Below are positions 1-9,334 of a stretch of 64,000 bases of DNA, piece by piece. The position numbers were made by a program, and so were the translations under genes. The DNA is from a bacterium 210820-DFI.6.37 (GTDB taxonomy: Bacteria > Bacillota > Clostridia > Peptostreptococcales > Anaerovoracaceae): NCBI GenBank assembly GCA_020558355.1, contig JAJCKG010000005.1, positions 1 through 64,000 on the forward strand, in the 5' to 3' direction. The notes below the pieces were generated by a model, which saw only the letters and a program-made list of their open reading frames with translations, ran no database searches and was not told the DNA's origin. Numbering within the stretch: the first letter of the stretch is position 1; each line of letters begins with the position of its first letter.

Positions 1-51
1 ATTAGGTCCAGGTAATGGTGTTACGATTTTAGGTAATGCTTCTCTTAACAT
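1..51 (-). CDS. Class III aminotransferase, N-terminal fragment (window edge)
   Basis: Only the first 17 codons lie in the window. Read leftwards from an ATG at 49-51 they give MLREALPKIVTPLPGPN, which resembles the start of PLP-dependent class III aminotransferases of the 4-aminobutyrate/beta-alanine type (an IVT-x-x-PGP segment near the N-terminus is typical). A GGAGG lies 9 bases upstream of the ATG. The neighbouring dihydropyrimidine dehydrogenase, dihydropyrimidinase and carbamoylase genes would make beta-alanine or 3-aminoisobutyrate, so a beta-amino acid:2-oxoglutarate aminotransferase is the natural guess, but that is inference from context. The rest of the gene is outside the window. 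Confidence 0.6.
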   Translation of the reverse strand, partial: MLREALPKIVTPLPGPN

Positions 52-262
52 TTTTAATTCCTCCATAATAAATCTACTTAAAAATCATTAATTGTAAGTA
101 ACATCTTAATTTTATCCTACTTTTTGAATAAAGGCAAGTTATATAGTAAATTTCCCATTTTTTTAAATGGTCTGAATACTTAGCGGTATATCGTTTTTCC
201 CAAGGTCCCTGTCCCGCGGATTGGGGCTTCCAAAATTTTTCTTTTCGATTTTTAAACAGCGC
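52..262. other. Intergenic leader between aminotransferase and sigma-54 activator
   Basis: AT-rich stretch with no gene. It contains a short hairpin (CCATTT...AAATGG at about 156-171). I looked for a -24/-12 promoter (TGGCAC-N5-TTGCA) that the adjacent sigma-54 activator might use and found no convincing match on either strand. Confidence 0.5.
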
Positions 263-2065
263 CTATACGGAAATATCCAGCTCCGTCAGCTTCCGGTACA
301 AAGTCGCTCTGGACAGTCCCAGCTCTTTTGCCACAGTATCTTTGGCGTTTCCGCTGGTGCCGTATTTTTTCAGCTTTCGGGTAATGATTTCTTTTTCGTA
401 ACGCTTTACCTGCTCGGACAGCGGCAGGTTGGTATCCTGGAATTTCATAATGCTGTCTTCGTTGCGCAGCAGGCGGGCAGGGACCTCATCCATTCCGATG
501 GTGTCGCCAAAGGCCATGTTGGTACCGTATTCTACAGCGTTTTCCAGTTCTCTTACATTACCTGGCCAGTCATGATTTACATAAAGCTCTTCTACCTCCT
601 TTGTGAAGCCGGTAATCTTCCGGTTCATGAAGGTATTATATTTTTTCAGGAAATGATACATGAGCAGCTTGATGTCATCCCGGCGTTCTCTCAAAGGCGG
701 AATCATCAGCGGAATAACGCTGAGCCTGTAGTAAAGGTCTTCGCGGAAGGAGCCTTCCCGGATCATGCCTTCCAGATCCTTATTTGTGGCCGCAATGACC
801 CGCACGTCAACAATAATATTTTTATTGCCGCCAACCCGCTCGAACCGCATGTTCTGAAGAACATGCAGGATCTTAACCTGCAGATGCTGCGGCATATCGC
901 CGATTTCATCCAGGAAGATGGTGCCTCCATTGGCCATTTCAAATTTTCCGGCCTTTCCCTTATCATTGGCCCCTGTAAAGGCTCCCTTTTCATAACCGAA
1001 CAGCTCACTTTCCAGAAGATTTTCCGGAATCGCGCCGCAGTTTACCGTAACAAACGGGCCTTCTCCCCGTGAGCTGGCGTAGTGAATGGCTTTGGCAAAC
1101 ATTTCTTTTCCGGTCCCGCTCTCGCCGGTGATCAGAACCGTAGAGTTCCCCTTGGCTGTAATCATAGCCTGTTTTTTAGCCCGTTTCAATTCATCGCTGT
1201 TTCCTACGATATCATCCAGCGTGTTTTTCAGAGCCCTGGTATTGATATTGTAAACCAGCTTCTGCGCTTCTTCAATATCCCGGAAGGAAATAACGACACC
1301 GCCGATTTCATCACCGGACATAAAGGGCTTTGCTGTCACGATGAAGTGCCACTGACCCCGCTCTGTCTTGAATATCTCTTCATTTTCTGTATACCCCCGG
1401 CCGGTCTCCATGACCTCCAGAGCCGGAGATCCCATCATAAACTCGTTGATATGGGCTCCTATAATATCCGCCTTTGTAGTTTTAAACAGCGTTGCCGCCA
1501 TATTGTTGCAATGCTTTATGTATCCGCCCCGATCCAGAGCAAAAATTCCTTCGTGGGTCGTCTCCAGCACGGTAGACATTTCATCTCTGGAAATCTCCAC
1601 ATCTTCCAGGATTTCCTGCTGGGCCGCCTTTGCCGCCAGCAGATCGGCCATTTTTTCCACAAAGGTAACCATGCTCCGCTTTTTATCCAGCAGGATGGCT
1701 TTCTGCTCTTCCGTAAATGCGATCAGCCCAATAATCCCAATAATTTTTTCTCCAATCTTAATAGGGGTGCAAATTTCCGCCAGTTCCCCAAAATGGGTCT
1801 GGCCGCTTCCCATGTCATCATAATCCGCTTCTCTTTTCGCGTCTTCAATGGACTCAGTCACACCGCTGCGCAGAACTCTGGCGTATAAGTAGTTGGTATC
1901 CAGCCGTCCGCCTTCCTCTTTCTGCCCGATCATTGACGCGTAAATCCCGGTTCCGCCCAGGATCGTCAGATCTCGGTCTACAATTTCCACTTCAACACCA
2001 ATGGCAATACTGATTGCTTCTGCTACTTGTGTAACGCTGCTTGAAATCTCCCGTAAAATGGACAT
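263..2065 (-). CDS. Sigma-54-dependent transcriptional activator (PAS, AAA+, Fis HTH)
   Basis: A 600-residue enhancer-binding protein. The N-terminal ~180 residues look like a GAF-type sensor domain, followed by a PAS domain (about 185-290), then a sigma-54 AAA+ domain (about 305-535) with Walker A GESGTGKE, the GAFTGA loop that contacts sigma-54, and the Walker B segment [10 protein letters not shown] Fis-type helix-turn-helix closes the protein. The GAFTGA loop makes it a true RNA polymerase-sigma-54 activator. I start it at the ATG at 2065 because AGGAG lies 6 bases upstream; an ORF extending to 2110 would place that site inside the gene. It sits between the aminotransferase start and the metallo-hydrolase gene and may control the catabolic genes, but its effector is unknown. 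Confidence 0.93.
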   Translation of the reverse strand: MSILREISSSVTQVAEAISIAIGVEVEIVDRDLTILGGTGIYASMIGQKEEGGRLDTNYLYARVLRSGVTESIEDAKREADYDDMGSGQTHFGELAEICTPIKIGEKIIGIIGLIAFTEEQKAILLDKKRSMVTFVEKMADLLAAKAAQQEILEDVEISRDEMSTVLETTHEGIFALDRGGYIKHCNNMAATLFKTTKADIIGAHINEFMMGSPALEVMETGRGYTENEEIFKTERGQWHFIVTAKPFMSGDEIGGVVISFRDIEEAQKLVYNINTRALKNTLDDIVGNSDELKRAKKQAMITAKGNSTVLITGESGTGKEMFAKAIHYASSRGEGPFVTVNCGAIPENLLESELFGYEKGAFTGANDKGKAGKFEMANGGTIFLDEIGDMPQHLQVKILHVLQNMRFERVGGNKNIIVDVRVIAATNKDLEGMIREGSFREDLYYRLSVIPLMIPPLRERRDDIKLLMYHFLKKYNTFMNRKITGFTKEVEELYVNHDWPGNVRELENAVEYGTNMAFGDTIGMDEVPARLLRNEDSIMKFQDTNLPLSEQVKRYEKEIITRKLKKYGTSGNAKDTVAKELGLSRATLYRKLTELDISV

Positions 2066-2222
2066 CTGTTTCTCCTTTTGTCTTTTGTTTCGGCAACGCC
2101 GTATAGTCATATGGGTCTATTATACCATGAAATCTGAAAAGAAAATAATATTTTTAAGATTTTTTCTCACAAGTAATAAGAAACAATGTTCTGAATTTTT
2201 CCATTTCTCTTTTCAGGATTGA

Positions 2223-2243
2223 AAAAAGGGCGCTTTTGCGCCC
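2223..2243 (-). terminator. Intrinsic terminator of the beta-CASP hydrolase gene
   Basis: On the minus strand a perfect GGGCGC-AAAA-GCGCCC hairpin is followed by six T residues, just downstream of the stop of the 2270-3928 gene. Confidence 0.9.
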
Positions 2244-2269
2244 TCCTGTTCTGTGCTCATACCTGATAT

Positions 2270-3928
2270 TCAGATGGCCGGATTGGATTCTTCTGTAACG
2301 GCGGCCCCCAGATTTACCGAATTTTTTTCAAGTTCGAGAACGATATTATTGATTTGCGCCAGCTTCTCCGGCGACAATTCTCCGTTTACCGCGAGATGGG
2401 TATTGTACAGAATATCCTCCAGCCTCCGGTGAATATCCGCAATGTTCTTTTTGATTCCCTCCAGAGCTTCGCTGTCCATAGCGTCCCGCAGCGCCTCCGT
2501 TTCGTTGAGGATTTCGCCTTTTTCCAGAATGAATTCCGAATTCCCCTGTACAACGATGGGCTCGTAACCCAGCTTTTCTTTTACGGTTTCCGCAAAAGCC
2601 GCCTTTGCGTCCGGCTCTCCATGTACCAGGAAAATACGCTTTGGCTCTTTTTGGAATCCGCTGAGCCAGGCCAGCAGGCCATCCCGGTCCGCGTGTCCGG
2701 AAAAGCCTTCCAGGTTATAGATTTCCGCGTTGACGCGGATCTCTTCTCCGAAAAGGGTTACTTCTTTTGCTCCCTCCACCAGCAGGCGGCCCAAAGTTCC
2801 TTCCGCCTGATAACCTACAAAGATCACGCTGGATTTTGGATCCCAAAGATTATGTTTCAGATGATGACGGATCCGTCCGGCTTCACACATTCCACTGGCA
2901 GAGAGGATCACCTTCGGGTTTCGGTCCTGATTGAGCCGCATGGACTCTTCTGTGCTTCTGGTAAACTTCAGGTTCTTGAAATCCAAAGGGTTTTCCCCTT
3001 TCGCAATGGTCTCCTTCATCTCCTCATCAAAGACCTGGGCGTTGCGTCGGAACACTTCTGTCGCGGTTGTCGCCATGGGGCTGTCCACATAGACCATCAA
3101 ATTTTCCAGTTCCTTCTGATATTCCTGGTTATGCTCATAGAAATTGTTGAATTCATAAATCAGTTCCTGGGTCCTTCCTACGGCAAAGGACGGGATTACT
3201 ACCGTTCCTCCCCGTCTTGCGGTCTTAAGGACGATATCCATCAGGGTTTTTACATCCATGGCGTTCTGAGGATGAAGCCGGTTTCCATAGGTAGTTTCCA
3301 TAATGACATAGTCGGCTTTTTTTATGATGGTTGGGTTCCGCAGGATGGGCCTGTCCATGACGCCAAGGTCGCCGGAGAATACAATTTTGGAAACGCTCTC
3401 GCCTTCCGTCACCCAAAGCTCTGTTATAGCGGAACCAAGAATATGCCCCGCGTCGTTGAAGACGATCCGCATTTCCGGGTTCAATTCCACCAGCTGATCG
3501 TAAAGGACCGGCTTTATGAACTTGAGGGCTTCCATCGCGTCATCGCAGGTGTACAGCGGTTCTACCAGCGGCCGGCCGGCTCTCTCATTTTTTCTGTTTT
3601 TCCACTCCGCCTCTTTTTCGTGAATATAGCCGCTGTCCTTGAGCATGACCTCCAGCAGATCGGCTGTGGCGTCGGTACAATAAATATCCCCCTTAAATCC
3701 GCGCTTTATCAGAAGCGGGATCCTTCCGCAGTGGTCGATGTGGGCATGGCTCAGGACCATATAGTCCACGTCTGCCGGATCGAATGGAAACGCTTCATAG
3801 TTCATGGCCTCCATGGCTTTTCCTCCCTGGAACTGCCCGCAGTCTAAAAGGATCTTGTAGTTTTCCGTTGTGATGAGATGGCAGGAGCCGGTCACTCCGG
3901 ACGACGCTCCGCAAAATTGTATTTTCAT
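2270..3928 (-). CDS. Metallo-beta-lactamase/beta-CASP ribonuclease family protein
   Basis: A 552-residue protein of the beta-CASP branch of the metallo-beta-lactamase fold (COG1236, related to CPSF/YSH1 RNA-processing nucleases). The zinc motif SHAHIDHCGRIP lies near residue 60, followed by a second histidine region (DAGHILGSA), then the beta-CASP insertion and the RMMBL region with LSASGMCEAGRIRHHL and FSGHADRDGL. A C-terminal ~80-residue tail of charged helix follows. Family members are usually RNA exo/endonucleases. An AAAGGAGG precedes the ATG. It has its own terminator, so it is probably independent of the pyrimidine genes upstream. Confidence 0.88.
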   Translation of the reverse strand: MKIQFCGASSGVTGSCHLITTENYKILLDCGQFQGGKAMEAMNYEAFPFDPADVDYMVLSHAHIDHCGRIPLLIKRGFKGDIYCTDATADLLEVMLKDSGYIHEKEAEWKNRKNERAGRPLVEPLYTCDDAMEALKFIKPVLYDQLVELNPEMRIVFNDAGHILGSAITELWVTEGESVSKIVFSGDLGVMDRPILRNPTIIKKADYVIMETTYGNRLHPQNAMDVKTLMDIVLKTARRGGTVVIPSFAVGRTQELIYEFNNFYEHNQEYQKELENLMVYVDSPMATTATEVFRRNAQVFDEEMKETIAKGENPLDFKNLKFTRSTEESMRLNQDRNPKVILSASGMCEAGRIRHHLKHNLWDPKSSVIFVGYQAEGTLGRLLVEGAKEVTLFGEEIRVNAEIYNLEGFSGHADRDGLLAWLSGFQKEPKRIFLVHGEPDAKAAFAETVKEKLGYEPIVVQGNSEFILEKGEILNETEALRDAMDSEALEGIKKNIADIHRRLEDILYNTHLAVNGELSPEKLAQINNIVLELEKNSVNLGAAVTEESNPAI

Positions 3929-4078
3929 AGATCTTTTCCTCCTTTAGCTTCGCATGCCAGCTTGCTGTTGTGTCTGCTTTTATTATACACCTGCCGCCGC
4001 GTGTAAGCCATGTATTTCTTTTAAATCCCTGCCGCGGGAAAAAAAGAGCCCCCTTTTTGGGTCTGATACAACAAAACA

Positions 4079-4096
4079 GCGCCTCCCAGGAAGCGC
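4079..4096 (-). terminator. Hairpin terminator after preA
   Basis: On the minus strand GCGCTTCC and GGAGGCGC pair (one G-U), followed by a T-rich stretch TGTTTTG. It lies about 55 bases after the preA stop. A second weak hairpin with seven T residues lies further on at about 4040-4070. Confidence 0.65.
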
Positions 4097-4149
4097 CATT
4101 TTGCTTTGTATGGTAACTTTGTGTGAAGATTTCTTCTTGCTAATAAGGA

Positions 4150-5403
4150 TTAATCGTAGTGATGTTTGAGGGCGATGTCCACAGGGGTTCTGCCGTCCTT
4201 CCACTTGATTTCTCCCGGGGTGATACATTCCTGTACAGGACATACGTTCAGGCACAGATGACATCCGACACAATTGTCGTTAAGCTCCGGTCTTCTCTTT
4301 TCCGAATTCCAGTCAATAGCCTGATGCGCCGCGTCGTAGCAGGATACATAGCATCTTCCGCAGCCAATACATTTTTCATCGCTGAAGCTTGGAAGAATCT
4401 TGAAGTCACGGTTCAGGTCTTCAGCAGGGATGATGTTGCCAAGAGCCATGCCGATGAAATCATCCAGCTTGTTATAGCCTCTTTCATCCATAAAGTGCAT
4501 CAGACCGTTTGCCATATCTTCTACGATACGATATCCATATTGCATGATCGCTGTTGTAACCTGCAGGTTACGGCAGCCCAGAGCCAGGAATTCCGCGCAG
4601 TCTCTCCATGTCTCAATACCGCCGATACCGGAGATCTCCAGATCCTTCAGTTTTTCATTCTGCAGCATCTGCGCGATAAAGCGCAGCGCGATCGGTTTAA
4701 CTGCCGCTCCAGAGTAGCCGGAAATGGAAGATTTTCCGTTTACAACAGGCATTGCGGTCATATTTTCAAAATCGATATTTGTAATGGATTTTACCGTGTT
4801 AATGGCTGATACCGACGCCGCTCCGCCTTCGATGGCCGCGATAGCCGGAACCTCCATGCTGGTAATATTCGGTGTCATCTTTGCGATGAACGGAATATCC
4901 GTCACGCTGGTTACTGCCTGACAGTAGGATTTTACCAGTTCAGGGTTTGTTCCTACGTCAGAGCCCATGGCATGGCTGGTCATCTGAGGACAGGAGAAGT
5001 TACCTTCGATCAGGTCCGCTTCGGCCTGCTCGGCCATTTTGGCCAGGTCCTTCCATTCCTGTTCATTACTTCCCATAATGGAAGCAACCATAATCTTTTC
5101 CGGATAATCTCTCTTGAGCTTCCGCATATTTTCAAAGTTCAGCTCTGTCGGCTTATCAGAAATCTGTTCCATGTTCTTAAATCCCAGCCAAGGAAGCCCT
5201 TCCTTGTTGGTCTGGTCGAATCTAGGGGAACATTCATCCGCGACGAAGATACCTACTGTTTTGTAGAATACGCCGCCCCATCCTGTTTCAAAGCATTTCG
5301 CAACCATCTCGTAATTGCTTCCAACCGGTGAAGATGAAAGGAAGAACGGATTTTCGCATTCAACACCTAAATAGTTAATGGATAAATCTTTTTTAACTGC
5401 CAT
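4150..5403 (-). CDS. preA: NAD-dependent dihydropyrimidine dehydrogenase subunit PreA-like
   Basis: A 417-residue protein with a dihydroorotate-dehydrogenase TIM barrel (about 8-310) and two C-terminal [4Fe-4S] motifs: [11 protein letters not shown] at 345-355 and [13 protein letters not shown] at 378-390. The barrel carries NFSCP with Cys138 at the position of the catalytic general acid of this family. In E. coli PreA works with PreT to reduce uracil or thymine to the 5,6-dihydro form using NADH; length and architecture match. Its ATG is one base past the preT stop, so the two form one operon and very likely one heteromeric flavo-iron-sulfur enzyme. The nearby dihydropyrimidinase and carbamoylases support the assignment. 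Confidence 0.9.
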   Translation of the reverse strand: MAVKKDLSINYLGVECENPFFLSSSPVGSNYEMVAKCFETGWGGVFYKTVGIFVADECSPRFDQTNKEGLPWLGFKNMEQISDKPTELNFENMRKLKRDYPEKIMVASIMGSNEQEWKDLAKMAEQAEADLIEGNFSCPQMTSHAMGSDVGTNPELVKSYCQAVTSVTDIPFIAKMTPNITSMEVPAIAAIEGGAASVSAINTVKSITNIDFENMTAMPVVNGKSSISGYSGAAVKPIALRFIAQMLQNEKLKDLEISGIGGIETWRDCAEFLALGCRNLQVTTAIMQYGYRIVEDMANGLMHFMDERGYNKLDDFIGMALGNIIPAEDLNRDFKILPSFSDEKCIGCGRCYVSCYDAAHQAIDWNSEKRRPELNDNCVGCHLCLNVCPVQECITPGEIKWKDGRTPVDIALKHHYD

Positions 5404-5404
5404 C

Positions 5405-6670
5405 CTACTTCACTCCTTTCTTGTCAAGATACGCAATCATAGACGCCGCGGCCGCTTTTCCTGCCGCAACCGCTTCTACAACTGTCTTGCCGCCGTTAAC
5501 AATATCTCCCGCCGCGAAGTATTTATCAGCGCTGGTTGTGCCGTCTTCCGCAGCCTGGATTGTTCCTTTGTCTGTTAACGTAACAGGAGCTACCTGCGCC
5601 ATATCCTCAGGACCTTGTCCTGTAGCGAATACGATCGTATCCGCGGAAAGCCGCAGCTGAGCCGCTTCATCTCTAAAGCCCTTGAATACGGCAGCTTCAA
5701 CCTTGCCGTTTCCTTCTACCGCTGCCGGCGCCATACCGGTAGTGATGCCAATACCTAGTTCCAGAGCGTACTGGAATTCCGTCATGTTGCCCGGAGCTTC
5801 TTCCAGCGTTCTTCTGTAAACGATTTTAACGTCTTCCGCTCCTAAAAGCTTTGCGGTCACCGCGCAGTCAACGGTAACATCTCCGCCGCCTACGACAACG
5901 ACTCTCTTACCAGGATCAAAGCCTTCACCTGTAGTTCTTGCCGCTTTCAGGAAATCCGCGGCCGCGTAAACGCCCTTGAGGTCTTTTCCTTCGATATCAG
6001 GAACCTTAGTACCCCATAAGCCTGTTCCAATAAATACCGCGTCATAGTCCGCGACATCTGCCGCTTTTACATCTTTTCCAAATTCAAACTTAACGCCGAG
6101 ACCTTCTACCTGAGCGATATCATGGTCTACGACAGCCTGCGGCAGTCTGCTTGGAACGATTCCATATGTAAGTACGCCGCCTGCTTTTTCTTCTCTTTCA
6201 AGGACAGTAACGTCATATCCCGCTTTTGCCAGCTCCGCCGCACAGGCCAGTGACGCGGGTCCCGCGCCGATACACGCCGCTTTCCCCGCCTTTTTCTCCG
6301 CGGGAGCGTTCAGTATCCGCATACCATAAACAGCTTCCTGCTCGATGGCGTATCTCTGCAGTTTTCCGATCTCGATAGGACGATCGATTCCGCATCTGGA
6401 GCACGCTTCTTCGCAAAGTCTGTCATAAGGACATACTCTCGCGCAGGTTCCACCTAAAACATTATTTTCTCTGATTGTCTCGGCAGCGCCTTTTACATTT
6501 CTGAACCGGATAGAACGGATGAATTTCGCAGGGTCAGTTCCTGCAGGACAGCCCTGGCTGCACGGCGCGTCGTGACACAGCAGACATCTCGCGGCTTCTT
6601 CCATAGCAGTTCTATGGGTGAAACCGGCCACAGCTTCTGCGGTGTACTTTGCTTTTACTACTTTACTCAA
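5405..6670 (-). CDS. preT: Dihydropyrimidine dehydrogenase subunit PreT-like (NAD(P)H/FAD, Fe-S)
   Basis: A 421-residue glutamate-synthase-small-subunit-like protein. The N-terminal part carries the Cys clusters [13 protein letters not shown] (29-41) and [15 protein letters not shown] that bind Fe-S centres. An FAD-binding GAGPAS lies near 150 and an NAD(P)-binding [10 protein letters not shown] near 260. It passes electrons from NAD(P)H to PreA. The start is a TTG (6668-6670) placed 8 bases after an AAGGAGG; the intervening ATG is followed at once by a stop, so TTG is the only sensible start. Stop and preA start are one base apart. Confidence 0.9.
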   Translation of the reverse strand: MSKVVKAKYTAEAVAGFTHRTAMEEAARCLLCHDAPCSQGCPAGTDPAKFIRSIRFRNVKGAAETIRENNVLGGTCARVCPYDRLCEEACSRCGIDRPIEIGKLQRYAIEQEAVYGMRILNAPAEKKAGKAACIGAGPASLACAAELAKAGYDVTVLEREEKAGGVLTYGIVPSRLPQAVVDHDIAQVEGLGVKFEFGKDVKAADVADYDAVFIGTGLWGTKVPDIEGKDLKGVYAAADFLKAARTTGEGFDPGKRVVVVGGGDVTVDCAVTAKLLGAEDVKIVYRRTLEEAPGNMTEFQYALELGIGITTGMAPAAVEGNGKVEAAVFKGFRDEAAQLRLSADTIVFATGQGPEDMAQVAPVTLTDKGTIQAAEDGTTSADKYFAAGDIVNGGKTVVEAVAAGKAAAASMIAYLDKKGVK

Positions 6671-6710
6671 TTTACATTCCTCCTTACCGCGTTGCTTCTT
6701 TACGTTTTGG

Positions 6711-6767
6711 AAAAAACAGCTGCATCCTCATCGGCTTTTTTAAATATCAGTAAATGAAAATGCAGCT
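6711..6767 (-). terminator. Terminator between the 6833-8110 carbamoylase and preT
   Basis: On the minus strand AGCTGCAT and ATGCAGCT pair across a long (34-base) loop, followed by G and six T residues. The loop is longer than usual, so efficiency may be partial. Confidence 0.6.
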
Positions 6768-6832
6768 TTGTTTTATAGAATTAAGCACGTATCACTTATT
6801 TCTTTCTCAGGTTAACTGGCTTTCTCCCGCGT

Positions 6833-8110
6833 TTACTCAAAATCAGCGTCAGCCTTCAGAATCGCGTTCAGCAGTACGGTAGCGCCGCTGGTGCAGTGTT
6901 CAGGCTTTGCGTATTCAGGTTCACAATGGGACAGACCGTCTTTTGTCTGTACAAAAATCATGGTGGTCGGGATCATGTAAGCTACGAACTGAGCGTCATG
7001 TCCTGCTCCGGAGTGGATCATCTGGTTGGAAATACCAGCTTCGTCAGCAGATTCCTTTACATAGCCTACTAATTTTTCATTCCAGTATACAGTGTCTCTC
7101 TTCCAGTTCTCGCGGATCTCGCAGTCACATCCGGCCCATTTTTTGGAAGCGATATCTTTTACGATATCCATTACCTGAGCCAGAACCTTTGGATCTTCGT
7201 GTCTTACATCCAGAGAGAATTCCACTTCATCCGGAATTACTGTATGTACACATGGATGGCAATAGATTTCGCCTGTGGTGTAAACCAGCTCCGGTCTTCC
7301 CAGCTTATCCACTTCATCATGCAGATAGCATAACGCCTGAGACGCCGCGTACAGCGCGTCGTGTCTCTTGTTCATAGGGAAGGTGCCCGCGTGAGCGGCG
7401 AATCCTGTGAATTTCAGGGAATAATTGAACATTCCCAGTACACAGTCTACAACACCGATATCATTTCCATTGTCTTCAAGAATCGGACCCTGTTCGATGT
7501 GCGCTTCAAAATTGCACAGGTATTTGTCCGGGTTCAGTCTGTATTTTTTATCCCCTTTATAGCCGGAAGCGTCCAGCGCTTCTCCGAAGGTTTCGGCGCT
7601 TCCTTCATGGGCTTCCATCGCCTTTGAAGCCATCATGTTTTCATATTTAAAGTTCTTTGCGATTTCAGGAGGCAGATAATCGTTGCACACGATACCGGAA
7701 ACCATCATTGCCGGAGGATAAAGGGATCCTTCTTCATTTGTCCAGATCATGGCTGTCAGCGGATGCTTGTGAGGGATGTTCTGTTCTACAACGGTTTCCA
7801 GCACTTCCATGGCGCTCATTACGCCCAGGATACCGTCATAGTTACCGCCGTTTTTAACAGAGTCACAGTGAGAGCCAGTTACGATTCTCTTTGCGTCCGG
7901 ATCAGAACCTGGAAGAGTCGCGTAGATATTTGCAACGTCATCGATCTCGATTTCAGCGCCGATTGCTTTCATTCTTTTTATGAACTCTTCTCTGGCCAAT
8001 TTCGCTTCTGGTGATAATGAATATCTAGTAATGCCGCCATGGCCCGCGTCGCCGAACTTACTGAAAGTTTTAATTTTATCAGTCATTCTGTCTAAACTAC
8101 AAGTATACAT
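6833..8110 (-). CDS. M20-family N-carbamoyl amino acid amidohydrolase / beta-ureidopropionase-like
   Basis: A 425-residue zinc amidohydrolase of the M20 carbamoylase/allantoate amidohydrolase group. Metal-site motifs are visible: GSHCDSVKNGGNYDG (His and bridging Asp), TNEEGSLY (Glu) and the dimer-domain segment GFAAHAGTFPM. The family hydrolyses N-carbamoyl compounds to amino acid, CO2 and ammonia; between a LacI-controlled promoter and preTA the likely substrate is N-carbamoyl-beta-alanine or a relative. I place the start at 8110, not 8119: AAGGAGG at 8120-8126 abuts the first ATG but lies 9 bases from the second, a normal spacing. Substrate is inferred. Confidence 0.87.
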   Translation of the reverse strand: MYTCSLDRMTDKIKTFSKFGDAGHGGITRYSLSPEAKLAREEFIKRMKAIGAEIEIDDVANIYATLPGSDPDAKRIVTGSHCDSVKNGGNYDGILGVMSAMEVLETVVEQNIPHKHPLTAMIWTNEEGSLYPPAMMVSGIVCNDYLPPEIAKNFKYENMMASKAMEAHEGSAETFGEALDASGYKGDKKYRLNPDKYLCNFEAHIEQGPILEDNGNDIGVVDCVLGMFNYSLKFTGFAAHAGTFPMNKRHDALYAASQALCYLHDEVDKLGRPELVYTTGEIYCHPCVHTVIPDEVEFSLDVRHEDPKVLAQVMDIVKDIASKKWAGCDCEIRENWKRDTVYWNEKLVGYVKESADEAGISNQMIHSGAGHDAQFVAYMIPTTMIFVQTKDGLSHCEPEYAKPEHCTSGATVLLNAILKADADFE

Positions 8111-8169
8111 AATCTTCATCCTCCTTATATATTAAAATATAAAATTAGTTACCATATCACGAAATGTTT

Positions 8170-8183
8170 TGTAACTGGTTACA
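8170..8183. promoter_or_regulatory. LacI-type operator upstream of the carbamoylase gene
   Basis: TGTAACTGGTTACA is an inverted repeat with perfect 6-base arms and a 2-base centre, the form typical of LacI/GalR operators. It lies just downstream of a plausible minus-strand promoter (TTGCAA near 8212, then TATTAT after 18 bases). The adjacent lacI-type gene is the obvious binder, and a related site lies upstream of that gene at 10515-10528. Confidence 0.6.
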
Positions 8184-8224
8184 TTTTATAATATACCATA
8201 TTTTCTGAAAATTGCAAGACTTTT

Positions 8225-9334
8225 TTACCAATCCAGCGTTAATTTTTTCGCCGGACAGATCTCCGCGCAGACGCCGCAGCCTGTACAACGCTCTTTATCT
8301 ACGCAGATGTTGTCCTCTTCCTTTGTAATGGCCTGATACATGCAGGTCCTGACGCACCGGTCGCAGTCGGCGGTACAGGGAACGCTGCTGGCCGTGCTGG
8401 TGGCCGGTTCAATTTTAATTTCATCAAAGGATTTAAGGTTTTGAAGCGCGTATCCCCGAATCTGCTCTACCGAGCGGATTTTCTTTTCGTCCGCCCATTT
8501 TTCCAGGTCAGAAGTGATTTTCCGCAAAATCTCCGGCCCCTGAAGCAGGACTGCCGTCCCTACCTGTACGGCCGCCGCTCCCAGCATCAGATATTCTACC
8601 GCGTTGCGGTAATCGAAAATCCCGCCGATACCGCAGATGGGAATATCCACCGTCTGAGCGATGGTAGCCACCGACGCAAGCCCCAATGGGCGGATAGGCG
8701 CTCCGGAATAACCGCCGTATGTAGCCAGTGACGGCCTTCCTGTATCGATGTCCACACTCAGGATACACCGCACAGTATTGATGGCGCTTACGCCGCTGCC
8801 TCCCGCCTGTTTGACCGCTTTAGCCACTGAGGAAATATTGGTTGTGTTCTGCGAAAGCTTTACCAGGACCGGTATCTTCACATTGGAAACGACTTCCTTT
8901 GTTATTTCAAAGACGGTTTCCGGATGGGAAGCCATTACCTCCAGCGATTCCCACATGGGATTTGAGACGCTGATCTCAATGGCGTCGGCTCCGAATTTTT
9001 CCATCTTAGTAGCAAGATATGCCAGTTCTGAAGGAGTATGCGCGGAAATGCTGGCGATTACCACCCCACCGGCGCTTTTCGCGATTTCCATTTCCCGCTC
9101 CCAGCCTTCGATCTGGATATCGCTGTAAAGCCGGATATTCTGAGCGGCCATTCCGTCCAGCGCGATTCTGGGCCGCACATCCAACAGCGTATCGCTTACG
9201 ACGCTTTCGGTAACAACAGCTCCGGCCCCGGCCTTCAGCAGCGCCCGGATACTCTTTCCGTCTCTGCTCCACGGGCCTGCCGCCGCCATGACCGGATTGC
9301 TCATTTTCAATCCCAAAAATTCTGTTTTCATCAT
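8225..9334 (-). CDS. PreA-like dihydroorotate-dehydrogenase-family protein with altered active site
   Basis: A 369-residue protein with a DHOD-type TIM barrel (about 3-300) and a C-terminal ferredoxin-like tail. FMN/phosphate-site segments are conserved (GGSGVSAINT, YGGYSGAPIRP, GIGGIFDY, GAAAVQVGTAVL). Where PreA has NFSCP this protein reads SVSNP, so the catalytic Cys position is Asn125. The first Fe-S motif is also unusual (CTADCDRCVRTC, Cx3Cx2Cx3C) while the second is standard (CTGCGVCAEICP). It may act on another substrate or serve as an electron-transfer or sensing partner. Its ATG overlaps the lacI stop in a TAATG arrangement, implying translational coupling. Confidence 0.8.
   Translation of the reverse strand: MMKTEFLGLKMSNPVMAAAGPWSRDGKSIRALLKAGAGAVVTESVVSDTLLDVRPRIALDGMAAQNIRLYSDIQIEGWEREMEIAKSAGGVVIASISAHTPSELAYLATKMEKFGADAIEISVSNPMWESLEVMASHPETVFEITKEVVSNVKIPVLVKLSQNTTNISSVAKAVKQAGGSGVSAINTVRCILSVDIDTGRPSLATYGGYSGAPIRPLGLASVATIAQTVDIPICGIGGIFDYRNAVEYLMLGAAAVQVGTAVLLQGPEILRKITSDLEKWADEKKIRSVEQIRGYALQNLKSFDEIKIEPATSTASSVPCTADCDRCVRTCMYQAITKEEDNICVDKERCTGCGVCAEICPAKKLTLDW

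Noticed and set aside
2354-3847. 497-codon plus-strand open frame
   Set aside because: Lies wholly antisense to the beta-CASP hydrolase gene; no ribosome site and low-complexity Phe/His/Gln-rich product typical of an antisense shadow.
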